Source of the DNA: Gardnerella massiliensis
Lineage (GTDB): Bacteria; Actinomycetota; Actinomycetes; Actinomycetales; Bifidobacteriaceae
Reading direction: 5' to 3'
DNA: 64,000 bases
NCBI RefSeq assembly: GCF_003408845.1
Contig: NZ_LRTV01000007.1
Coordinates: 1,196-65,195, forward strand
Within the stretch, counting starts at the first letter, position 1, and every line of letters begins with the position of its first letter. Below the pieces are notes generated by a model, which was given only the letters and a program-made list of their open reading frames with translations, was not told the DNA's origin and searched no databases. The position numbers and the translations under genes are program-made. Of the stretch, positions 54,886-63,124 are shown in pieces.

Positions 54886-56601
54886 GTGACACAACTCAGT
54901 AGATTTAAGTTGGCAGCACTGGCATCTGCAGCCATGCCCGAAGTACAGTTTGCAGGAACGCGCCGCAGCGAGCAGGTTAACAACACTGATACAGCCGCGG
55001 GGATTTCTCACGCCGTTGTGCAAGACGTTTCCGGTAAACTTTACGACATTTTCATTAGTTCAGAAGACAAAGGCCGCAAACGCTTACACGATCGCGCTCG
55101 CGCAGCATGGACGCTGCAGCACAGCAAAGATTTAGCAGCATTGGGATTCGCATACGATACGATGCTCACGTTTATTCCAGGAAAACGTAACGAAACCGAC
55201 AAAGCAGCCGCAAATAATCACACAAATGACAGCGGTAATGAAGATGGCGCGGCTCAGCCAATGCAAAACATGTCAAGTCTTATCGCAAACGATGACGATG
55301 ATCCAACTATCCTAGTTAGCGAACATCTCGAAGGAAGCGCTCGTGATTTGAGACTGCTTACTACAGATGACTGCGCAAACGTAGGCACCGCCATTGGCGC
55401 AATTCACCGTTTACGTCCAACGTTTATAACGCGAGGAAAGTATCCAGCTTTCACTACCGGCCAAATTCGCGCGCAATTAACCGGTTGGATTAAAAGACTT
55501 CGCCAAGCCGGGCACATTCCTACAGAAATCACTGACAGCTGGTCTAAAGTATTAGAAACTGAAGGATTGTGGTCATTTGATACGTGCCCTGTTCACGGTG
55601 GTTTTGTAGATGGAGATTTGCTGTTTGCAGGCTCCACTATTACAGCCATTACAAATTGGCAAGGCATGCAAATTAACGATCCTGCACGCGATTTGGCTTG
55701 GATTTTTGCCAAACTGAATGAACAGCGCCGCAATGCCGTACTCTCCGCATACGGTAGAATCATGGGTTCAAGGCTCGATAGCCTAATTATGTTACGCGCA
55801 AACTTGTGGCTGCAAATGGAGCAGGTCGGCGATTTCCTGCAGGCATTGCAACGTGCCGACACAAACGGAATTATGCGGTTTAAGGCACAGGTTGAGCGTT
55901 TGGCACACGAATTAACAAGAATTAGCCACGCTCATTCAACAAAAGCTGGTAATAGCGCAAATATGCCAGCGTCAACTATTACTGTTGGCACCTTGTTGGA
56001 AAGAGATAACGCAAGAAATAGGCAAGCTGCGGAATCTGCTGCGAAAAATAACACGGGAACTGTTCAAACCGACGAAACTGACGAACGCGATATCACAGTA
56101 GAAAACAGCACAAGCCACAATAATCAGTACGCGAACGACACTACTGCCGAACGCAACGTGACATTAAACGACGATACTCACGAGCGCAATGTACAATACG
56201 CCAACGCGAATGCATCAACTGTTGCTGAAGCTCAAGAAGCTGCGAAACTTGCCGACGATACAGCAACGCAAGTTATTACTCACGTGGAATCTTCTCATAG
56301 TTCGCACGAAACGGCGGAAACTATTGCACAAACAGTAACTAACAAAGCCGAGTCGACTAGCGAAAGTACTGAAAACGAGACTGCGCAATCCGAAAGTAGT
56401 GTAAGCAAAAGTAACGTAAGCGAAAGTAGCGCAAGCGACAATAGCGCAAACGAAGTTAGCGAAGCTGAAAACGCAACCGGCGCAAATAACGTTACCAATT
56501 CCAACAAATCGTACGACGATAAACCAGAAACAGTAATCATTCCTCTACTCGAGCGCGAGGAGCAGGCAATGAAAGATGCGCAATCAGGGCTTAGCAAGTA
56601 A
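54886..56601 (+). CDS. APH-type phosphotransferase with disordered tail
   Basis: About 571 residues. The N-terminal 330 form a protein-kinase-like aminoglycoside/macrolide phosphotransferase fold: LYDIFISSEDKGRKRLHDRARAAWTL, the catalytic loop PVHGGFVDGDLLFAG (His, Asp; Asn absent) and INDPARDLAWIF replacing the DFG-like Asp. The C-terminal 240 residues are low-complexity (Ser/Glu/Asn/Ala) ending in a charged LLEREEQAMKDAQ. The start is uncertain: GTG at 54886 gives the family-like MTQLSRFKLAALASAA, with TATTAC a short distance upstream hinting at a leaderless message. Substrate unknown; not evidence of drug resistance. Confidence 0.75.
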   Translation: MTQLSRFKLAALASAAMPEVQFAGTRRSEQVNNTDTAAGISHAVVQDVSGKLYDIFISSEDKGRKRLHDRARAAWTLQHSKDLAALGFAYDTMLTFIPGKRNETDKAAANNHTNDSGNEDGAAQPMQNMSSLIANDDDDPTILVSEHLEGSARDLRLLTTDDCANVGTAIGAIHRLRPTFITRGKYPAFTTGQIRAQLTGWIKRLRQAGHIPTEITDSWSKVLETEGLWSFDTCPVHGGFVDGDLLFAGSTITAITNWQGMQINDPARDLAWIFAKLNEQRRNAVLSAYGRIMGSRLDSLIMLRANLWLQMEQVGDFLQALQRADTNGIMRFKAQVERLAHELTRISHAHSTKAGNSANMPASTITVGTLLERDNARNRQAAESAAKNNTGTVQTDETDERDITVENSTSHNNQYANDTTAERNVTLNDDTHERNVQYANANASTVAEAQEAAKLADDTATQVITHVESSHSSHETAETIAQTVTNKAESTSESTENETAQSESSVSKSNVSESSASDNSANEVSEAENATGANNVTNSNKSYDDKPETVIIPLLEREEQAMKDAQSGLSK

Positions 56602-56696
56602 ACTTACGAACAGGCTTCAAAAAATAAGCAATACAAATACAATACGTGCGATACGAAAAATAAGTTACCAGCAAATATCAAAAGTAAGGAGCAGAT

Positions 56697-56915
56697 ATGC
56701 GAGTGGTATTAGGCGTAAAGAACATTTCCGACTCAATCGACTTTGAAACGAACCAAAGTGCTGACGAAGTGCGCGCAATAATTAACAGTGCGCAAGAAAT
56801 GTTCGAATTTAAGGACGTAAACAACCGCACCATTATTATGCCAGCGTCATCTCTGTCTTACGCACTTATTGGAGACACCCCAAAGCACGCAGTCGGCTTC
56901 GGCGCCCTCAACTAA
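56697..56915 (+). CDS. DUF3107 family protein
   Basis: A 72-residue actinobacterial protein: VVLGVKN, SADEVRAIINSA, then TIIMPASSLSYALIG and VGFGALN. The family (mycobacterial TB9.4-type) has no firm function. AAGGAG lies 7 bp before the ATG. It sits after the phosphotransferase in the conserved ylbL-uvrD2 neighbourhood. Confidence 0.88.
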   Translation: MRVVLGVKNISDSIDFETNQSADEVRAIINSAQEMFEFKDVNNRTIIMPASSLSYALIGDTPKHAVGFGALN

Positions 56916-56930
56916 TACATTATTAAAAGT

Positions 56931-57830
56931 TTAGAACTTATAGCCGCGCGATAGTATTTCGGATACTACGTCGCGGCTTGTTGTTTCTTCCCCCAAGCGG
57001 TTCGGCTTACCGGTACCATGCCAATCCGAACCGCCCGTAACCAACAAATCGTACTGTCTTGCTAAAGCGAGCAAACGCTGACGCTGGTTGCACGAATTTC
57101 CGCGATGATACACTTCCAAACAATCAAGTCCCGCACATGCAAACGTAATAATCTGCTCGTCTGAAAGCAAGCGCGCATTACGACTATAATCAGCCGGATG
57201 CGCAATACCAATCACGCCACCAGCATGTTTAACAGCAGCAATTACCTCGCGAACATTCGGTGAAGGAGTAGGAATATAGTAAGGACTGCAAGGCGAAACG
57301 GGGCCAGCAAAAGCCTCAGAACGCGTCTTGCAAACTCCAGCGCAAACCAACGCATCTGCAATATGAGGACGACCAAGCGTAGTTAAATCACCATGCTTAG
57401 CCTGAGCCAACACATCGTTCCATGTGATCGGAAAATCATGCGACATACGCTCAACCATGCGCTTAGTGCGTTCAAAGCGACGCTTACGAGTGAGCGCAAA
57501 CATATCCATTAAACACACGTCTTGAGGATTATACTGGTACGCGAGCATATGCACAAACACGCCTGCATCCTCAGCAGTAATCTCTGAACCAAACAATACT
57601 GGCAAACTCGCAGCATCCGCAGCTTTACGGAAATCACTCCAACCCGCGGTAGTATCGTGATCCGTAATAGCAACTCCTTGCAAACCAAGGGAACTTGCCT
57701 GCCGCACCAGTTCTTCTGGAGTGTCAGTGCCATCAGAATACACCGTGTGACAATGCAAATCCCAGCCGGCTTTTTGAACGGCATTGTAAGAACCAGCTGA
57801 GTATGCCGTAGTATTGCTTATTACAGTCAT
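56931..57830 (-). CDS. PHP-domain phosphoesterase (TrpH/RNase AM-like)
   Basis: A 299-residue metal-dependent phosphoesterase. WDLHCHTVYSDGTDTPEEL near residue 29, AITDHDTTAGW near 55, FGSEIT near 80, LGRPHIADAL near 149, IAHPADYSR near 206 and the C-terminal GGSDWHGTGKP supply the trinuclear metal ligands. Relatives hydrolyse 3',5'-bisphosphonucleotides or trim RNA 5' ends. Convergent with DUF3107 with only 15 bp between. Confidence 0.88.
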   Translation of the reverse strand: MTVISNTTAYSAGSYNAVQKAGWDLHCHTVYSDGTDTPEELVRQASSLGLQGVAITDHDTTAGWSDFRKAADAASLPVLFGSEITAEDAGVFVHMLAYQYNPQDVCLMDMFALTRKRRFERTKRMVERMSHDFPITWNDVLAQAKHGDLTTLGRPHIADALVCAGVCKTRSEAFAGPVSPCSPYYIPTPSPNVREVIAAVKHAGGVIGIAHPADYSRNARLLSDEQIITFACAGLDCLEVYHRGNSCNQRQRLLALARQYDLLVTGGSDWHGTGKPNRLGEETTSRDVVSEILSRGYKF

Positions 57831-57882
57831 ATAATTATCGTAAACTGTAGTAGTAACGTTTTATGAATTTGTAGGAGTAGCA

Positions 57883-58533
57883 ATGCAGCAATCTGTCAGC
57901 ATGCAAGAAAACTGCGACAATCAACTCCCCGGATGGAGACATTCAGCAATTTGGACTTACGGCATTATGCTACTCGTATCTGCGATTGCGCTGGTAACGT
58001 CCCTAATACTTTCAGCAGAAACGCTTGCTTTGGCGCGTGCTCCGCAAAAAATGCTCAGTTGCGACTTCAACAACGTAGTATCATGCTCTCGCGTAGCGCA
58101 AACTTGGCAGGCAGAAGTGGTGAGGTTTGGCGAATTAAGCTTCCCTAACGCCTTCTTTGGAATTGCCGCCGAAAGCGTATTTGTGACGCTCGCAGTTGTA
58201 GGCATGATTCGCGTACGCGTGCCACGTTGGTTTGCCGTCTGCACTTGGCTTGGCGGATTATGCGCGCTACTTTACGCCTACTGGCTGTTTTCGCAATCAA
58301 TGTTTGTGATTCACGCGCTATGCCCGTGGTGCATTGTGCTCATGTTCTCCACTACCGTGCAGTTTATGTCGCTTTCACACGCAAGCGTAAGTTCACAAGG
58401 GCTACTTATTCGACGCTTCCCTTGGATTGAGCGCTATTATCGTATGCGCTACGATTTGCTAGTTGACATGCTGTGGATTGCGGTGTTGGTTGCGTTGATA
58501 CTATGCCAGTATTGGAATGCAATATTTGGGTAA
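57883..58533 (+). CDS. vitamin K epoxide reductase (VKOR) family protein
   Basis: A 216-residue membrane protein with five hydrophobic helices that re-oxidises a DsbA-like thiol oxidase using quinone. The four redox cysteines are Cys60 and Cys68 in SCDFNNVVSCS (loop pair) and Cys147/Cys150 in the CPWC centre. No DsbA gene is adjacent. GTAGGAG precedes the ATG. Exported cysteine proteins such as the one at 276-602 would be clients in principle. Confidence 0.92.
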   Translation: MQQSVSMQENCDNQLPGWRHSAIWTYGIMLLVSAIALVTSLILSAETLALARAPQKMLSCDFNNVVSCSRVAQTWQAEVVRFGELSFPNAFFGIAAESVFVTLAVVGMIRVRVPRWFAVCTWLGGLCALLYAYWLFSQSMFVIHALCPWCIVLMFSTTVQFMSLSHASVSSQGLLIRRFPWIERYYRMRYDLLVDMLWIAVLVALILCQYWNAIFG

Positions 58534-58580
58534 CTACGCGTAAATACGAGTAACTATACGTAACTACACGTAACTAAAGC
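58531..58580. repeat. 10-bp tandem repeat after the VKOR gene
   Basis: Five units of TAACTACACG type (TAACTACGCG, TAAATACGAG, TAACTATACG, TAACTACACG, TAACTAAAGC). The first supplies the stop codon of the VKOR gene. Confidence 0.88.
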
Positions 58581-58588
58581 GAGTTATT

Positions 58589-59371
58589 TCAATCGGTTTT
58601 AGTGCATAAGCTTTTTGCGAGTTGCTGCATGCGCTCGCTTTTGTCGGAATTAGTAAGCGTTATACTTCCTTCACTAAACGCATCAGCAAGCTCACCACGC
58701 TCCGCAAGCACCTCGCGCAAATGGTGAATCGTGCCTTCATTGCCGTCAACGATATTCGTACGCTCCGGCAGCAACTTTCGGAAATAATCGCGATAAAACA
58801 CGAAATGAGTGCAACCAAGTACCACCGAATCAATGTTATCTAAATCGTAAGCGTCAAAATACTTGTGCAAAGTATCCATAACTTTTTCGCTATTATTAAG
58901 CTCACCTTGCTCAACAATACGCACCAAATCAGGGCACGGTTGCGAAAAAATAGTGTTGTTTTGTGAAAAACGTTGCAGCAAATCCGCAAACTTGCGCTCG
59001 CGTAACGTCAGCTCAGTTGCAGCCACAATTACGTGCTGAGGCTCGCCTTTGCCAAGATCACAAGCTAATTTCAACGCAGGTTCCATGCCGATAATCGGAA
59101 TATCGTAATGCGCACGCAAGTCGTTCACTGCTGCAGAAGTGGCGGTATTGCAAGCAATAACAACAGCTTTGACGCCAAGTTTGACAAAATTATCAACTAT
59201 TGAAAAACTAAGCTTTTTAACTTCGTCAGGCGTTTTAATACCGTAAGGAGCGTTAGCAGAGTCACCAAAATAGATGATACGCTCGTGAGGTAAGTCAACC
59301 CGCATTTGGCGTGCTACGGAAATTCCCCCCAAACCAGAATCGAAAACGCCAATTGGTGCCGACGATGCCAT
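58589..59371 (-). CDS. murI: glutamate racemase
   Basis: A 260-residue cofactor-independent racemase supplying D-glutamate for peptidoglycan. The two catalytic cysteines are Cys74 in ACNTATSAA and Cys187 in [15 protein letters not shown] near residue 10 and GDSANAPYG near 36 are typical. AGGAGGTAG lies before the ATG. It follows the second peptide ABC operon by 49 bp on the same strand and may be cotranscribed. Confidence 0.95.
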   Translation of the reverse strand: MASSAPIGVFDSGLGGISVARQMRVDLPHERIIYFGDSANAPYGIKTPDEVKKLSFSIVDNFVKLGVKAVVIACNTATSAAVNDLRAHYDIPIIGMEPALKLACDLGKGEPQHVIVAATELTLRERKFADLLQRFSQNNTIFSQPCPDLVRIVEQGELNNSEKVMDTLHKYFDAYDLDNIDSVVLGCTHFVFYRDYFRKLLPERTNIVDGNEGTIHHLREVLAERGELADAFSEGSITLTNSDKSERMQQLAKSLCTKTD

Positions 59372-59420
59372 ACGCTACCTCCTAAAAACGTTTACTATCG
59401 TAGTGACGAGCCTCAACATA

Positions 59421-61103
59421 CTACTCGACATACCGCACGCTGCCGCCACGAATTACCGCAACTTCGTCAGCAATCTCCTGCACAACTCCCAAATCGTGTG
59501 TAATAAACAAGCACGCGTAATTGTACTTTTGTTGCAAATCACGCAACAAATTCAACACACGCCTCTGCACTGTAACATCCAACGCAGAAGTCGGCTCATC
59601 TGCAATAAGCAAAGATGGTTGCAAAATAAGCGCGCGAGCAATACCGACGCGCTGCCTCTGCCCGCCCGAAAGCTCGTGCGGAAAACGCTTTGCAAAATCG
59701 GTCGGCACCTGCACTTGTTCCAGTATCTTCTTCACGCACTCCTTACGCTCACTAGCATCAAGCTGCGTGTGCAAAAGCAGCGGTTCTGCAATACTCCAAC
59801 CAACGGTTTTACGCGGATTAAGCGCAGATCCGGAATCCTGAAAAACGTAGCCAATGCTTCGCATTGCATTTAGACGACTTTTTCCGTGAAGTCTGTTAAT
59901 ATCTACTCCATTTAGCAAAACTTTGCCAGAGTTTGGCTTTATTTGGCCAGAAATCACTTTTGCAATTGTGGTTTTTCCAGCTCCGGACTCGCCTACTAAA
60001 GCGAGCGTCGAACCGGCGTTAATGCGCAGGTTTGCGTTATTTAATGCGAATTTATTAGCTAATTTGCTAAAACGCGCGTGCGAATAGCGTACGCTTACGT
60101 CGCGAATTTCTACAGATGGTTCCACTACAGATGTTTCCGCTGCAGAAGATTTTACCGACGCAACGTTATCAATATTTGCCGAATTTGCAGAAATATTTTG
60201 CGAAATATTTTGCGAAATATTTTTCACAATCTGCTCAGCTGCTTCTTCCATACTTTCGTAAGAATCGCCGTTTTGCGCATATTGCATATCAAATTTCGGA
60301 ACCGATTCCAGCAAAGTGCGCGTATATTCATGCTGCGGATCTGCAAAAATATGTTGAACCTTACCAGATTCCACAATATTTCCACCTTGCATTACGTACA
60401 CTTCACTAGCAAGCGCACGAACAACGCTCATATCATGCGTAATAATCAGCACAGCAAGCTGTAATTTTCCCGACAATTCGCGAATAAGCCGTAAAATATC
60501 TCGTTGCGTAGTGATGTCTAGCGCAGTCGTAGGCTCGTCCGCAATTAATACTTGCGGACGATTTATTAACGCCATCGCAATCATCGCACGCTGAAGTTGA
60601 CCTCCAGAAAGCTCATGCGCGTACGAACGATACACGCGATCAGCATCACTCAGCTCAACCTCTAAAAGCTGCGCAATTACGCGCTTTTTGCGCTCTCTTG
60701 CGCTTAATTTTCCTGCTTTTTCAGGATGATATATTAGCGCTTCCTCAATTTGCTTACCAATTGTTTTAACAGGATTAAATGCGCTGGACGGCTCCTGAAA
60801 AATCATGCCAATCATTCCACCGCGAATACGCTCGTAAGGAGCATTTTCGCTTAGCAAATCTATGGCGGATTCGTTGGCATAAGTAGCGTTAAGAAGCGCA
60901 CTTCCTTCAACTTTGGCAGAATCTGAAAGCAAACCCATAAGAGCCAGAGCAGTAAGCGACTTTCCAGAACCGGACTCACCCACTAAAGCCGAAACTTCGC
61001 CCGCACTCATGCGCAACGATATATCTCGCGTAATTTGACGGCCGCCAATCGAAATCGACATACCGTCGACACTTATAACAACTTTTTCTTTCAGATCAGT
61101 CAC
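59421..61103 (-). CDS. peptide ABC transporter, fused dual ATPase (OppD-OppF), second system
   Basis: A 560-residue protein with two ABC cassettes. Cassette 1: GESGSGKSLTAL near residue 39, LSGGQLQRAMIAMAL, VLIADEPTTALD. Cassette 2: GESGAGKTTIA near 369, LSGGQRQRVGIARAL, LLIADEPTSALD. The linker (about 285-330) contains a 15-bp DNA repeat coding for NISQN units. It lacks the insert seen in the first system. It starts 6 bp after the oppA stop. Confidence 0.93.
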   Translation of the reverse strand: MTDLKEKVVISVDGMSISIGGRQITRDISLRMSAGEVSALVGESGSGKSLTALALMGLLSDSAKVEGSALLNATYANESAIDLLSENAPYERIRGGMIGMIFQEPSSAFNPVKTIGKQIEEALIYHPEKAGKLSARERKKRVIAQLLEVELSDADRVYRSYAHELSGGQLQRAMIAMALINRPQVLIADEPTTALDITTQRDILRLIRELSGKLQLAVLIITHDMSVVRALASEVYVMQGGNIVESGKVQHIFADPQHEYTRTLLESVPKFDMQYAQNGDSYESMEEAAEQIVKNISQNISQNISANSANIDNVASVKSSAAETSVVEPSVEIRDVSVRYSHARFSKLANKFALNNANLRINAGSTLALVGESGAGKTTIAKVISGQIKPNSGKVLLNGVDINRLHGKSRLNAMRSIGYVFQDSGSALNPRKTVGWSIAEPLLLHTQLDASERKECVKKILEQVQVPTDFAKRFPHELSGGQRQRVGIARALILQPSLLIADEPTSALDVTVQRRVLNLLRDLQQKYNYACLFITHDLGVVQEIADEVAVIRGGSVRYVE

Positions 61104-61109
61104 AACTAA

Positions 61110-62909
61110 TCACCTCTTCAAAGATACAGCGGCGTAATTCGGGTACGCAGGGAAACTTCCGATGTAGAAATTCTCCACGCCACTTCCGTGAATAAACGTA
61201 TTATGCGAGTAAATAAGCGGCACAACCGGCGAATCAGCCATAATAGTGCGGTCTGCTTGCTGCCACAATTTTTCCGCTTCGTGCGAGTCAACAGTTTGTA
61301 TTGCTTTTCGAAGCAGGGCATCTACTTTAGGATTTTCGTAGCGAGAAATATTCCAGTTACCGCCGCCAATTTGCGAAGAATCAAAAAGTGGGCCCAAATT
61401 GGCGTAAGCAGAAGGAAAATCAGGTTGCCAAGAAGCCAAAGCCAAATCGTAGTCGCCTGAATTTGAAGTGATTGCGTCCGTAAAGTTTACTGCGTCAACG
61501 GTTTTAATAGTTACTTTTATGCCGGCGCGCTGCAAGCTGGATTGCACAGAAGAAGCTACTTGCGTTTGATCCGGACGCGCAATAAGACTCAACTTAATAC
61601 CAGTTTGACCTGATTTTTTCAACAGTTGTTTAGCTTTCGCAACGTCTCCGCGTGGATCTGTAGCGTACAGATTAAACTGCTTCCTGCCAGAAATACCAGG
61701 CGTAATAAGAGTTGTTGCAAAACCGCCGGCAATTGAGCCGCCCTTCGCCGTGCGGTACGACTGCTTATCAACCGCATACTGAACTGCCTTGCGAACATTG
61801 ATGTCCGTTATTCTGCGCGTATTCATAGCCAAATATTCAAGAGCACCGTCACTACTTGTAGCGAGCAAGCTTCGCGACTTAGGGTTTGCTTGAGCCTGCG
61901 CAAGCTGAGCAGGCGGCACAAAATCAGCCAAAAATGCGGATTTTGTATCCGAATTTCCTTGAATCATCGACTGAGCCGCAACAGTAGCATCCGAACCAAG
62001 CTTCCAAACAATCTCATTAGGACCAGCTGTGCGAATGCTGTCAAGCTTTGAATCCCAATACTTATTACGCTGCATAACAACTTTTTTGCCGACTTCGTTT
62101 TGCACAATTCGGTATGGTCCGGAAGCTTTAGGATGCTTTGAATACGTTTGCACGTCGCCAGAATTCGCTGGAACTGGCACAAACGCTGCCAAAGACGCAA
62201 CCCAAGGCCAATCTGCAAACGGAGCTTTTAAGTGGAAAATAATAGTTTGATCGTCTGGAGTTTCAATGGAATCAAGCGACTTTCCACTAAAAGGACCGTC
62301 ATAATTTTCTCCACCAACGAGAAGAGTCTTATGGTAGCTAAAACCGCCGCTTAAAGAATCAGCAAAAGAGCGCTCAATGCCGAATTTTATATCGCGCGAA
62401 GTAATTTCACTTCCATCTTCGTACTTGACACCCTTCTTAAGCGTGTACTTCCAAGTTTTGCCGCCGTCGCTTGTGGTGCCGGTATCCGTTGCTAAATCTG
62501 GAACAACGCGCGTTTTGTCGCCTGAATTTGGACTTACTTTCCAAGTTGTAAGCGCGCGGAATATGAAATTATTCGACGTAATCGGCAAACCTTGGCTGCG
62601 AGCTGGATCGAAATTCATATTGGTATTCGACGTAAATACAGTAAGACTGCCACCTTTTTGCGGATTGGAATTTAGCGCGGAAGCGTTGGTACCGCTGGAT
62701 TTTGTAGAGCTGGCACTTCCGCAAGCAGAAAGTGAAAGTAACGAAAGTAACGAAATCGGAAGCAACGAGAAAGCTGCAAGTGACGCAACAAACTTCTTCG
62801 AAATTGCAGTTACGTCTGCAGTTACGCCTGCAGTTACGCCTGAATCTTTGTTTGTATTTGTATTTGCATTTTTACTTGTATTTATATTTTTATTTTTAAA
62901 AGTGAACAT
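61110..62909 (-). CDS. peptide ABC transporter substrate-binding lipoprotein, second system
   Basis: A 599-residue SBP_bac_5 protein. The N-terminus is odd: about 37 polar residues (NKNINTSKNANTNTNKD, then GVTAGVTADVTA) precede the real signal (ISKKFVASLAAFSLLPISLL) and lipobox LSAC near residue 63. AGGGGA 6 bp before the ATG supports the long start. Landmarks: WKYTLKKGVKYEDGSEITSRD, ASGPYRIV, and AVQYAVDKQSYR. It serves the permease upstream and the ATPase downstream. Confidence 0.92.
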   Translation of the reverse strand: MFTFKNKNINTSKNANTNTNKDSGVTAGVTADVTAISKKFVASLAAFSLLPISLLSLLSLSACGSASSTKSSGTNASALNSNPQKGGSLTVFTSNTNMNFDPARSQGLPITSNNFIFRALTTWKVSPNSGDKTRVVPDLATDTGTTSDGGKTWKYTLKKGVKYEDGSEITSRDIKFGIERSFADSLSGGFSYHKTLLVGGENYDGPFSGKSLDSIETPDDQTIIFHLKAPFADWPWVASLAAFVPVPANSGDVQTYSKHPKASGPYRIVQNEVGKKVVMQRNKYWDSKLDSIRTAGPNEIVWKLGSDATVAAQSMIQGNSDTKSAFLADFVPPAQLAQAQANPKSRSLLATSSDGALEYLAMNTRRITDINVRKAVQYAVDKQSYRTAKGGSIAGGFATTLITPGISGRKQFNLYATDPRGDVAKAKQLLKKSGQTGIKLSLIARPDQTQVASSVQSSLQRAGIKVTIKTVDAVNFTDAITSNSGDYDLALASWQPDFPSAYANLGPLFDSSQIGGGNWNISRYENPKVDALLRKAIQTVDSHEAEKLWQQADRTIMADSPVVPLIYSHNTFIHGSGVENFYIGSFPAYPNYAAVSLKR

Positions 62910-62988
62910 AATAATCCCCTTATATTTATTAGTATTTTTTTAAATTTGTAATTTGACTCTTCAAAATGTGGACTATCGACTTAATTCC

Positions 62989-63074
62989 GATTTTTTCTTT
63001 ACGTGCGGGTACAGAAAAAATCGTTTTTTGGCGAGATTTCATTATTTTCTTTACACAGCAGTAAAGGAAATGTC
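62989..63074. repeat. two 34-bp palindromic units, 52-bp period (locus C)
   Basis: Units start at 62989 and 63041. Unit 1 pairs GATTTTTTCTTTAC with GTACAGAAAAAATC; unit 2 pairs ATTATTTTCTTTAC with GTAAAGGAAATGTC. The spacing and consensus match loci A and B. Located between oppB and oppA of the second peptide operon. Confidence 0.85.
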
Positions 63075-63124
63075 GCTTATGGAGCTTTTGAAGAGTTATG
63101 TTAATTTATGAGCGCGCGAATCCA

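Noticed and set aside
54644-54892. 82-codon frame with FRKIIWRDYLERL repeats
   Set aside because: Product of the AAATAATC minisatellite; no start signal.
54886-56601. Antibiotic-resistance phosphotransferase
   Set aside because: The fold is APH-like, but the gene sits in a conserved core neighbourhood and lacks close resemblance to known resistance enzymes; no resistance role is supported.
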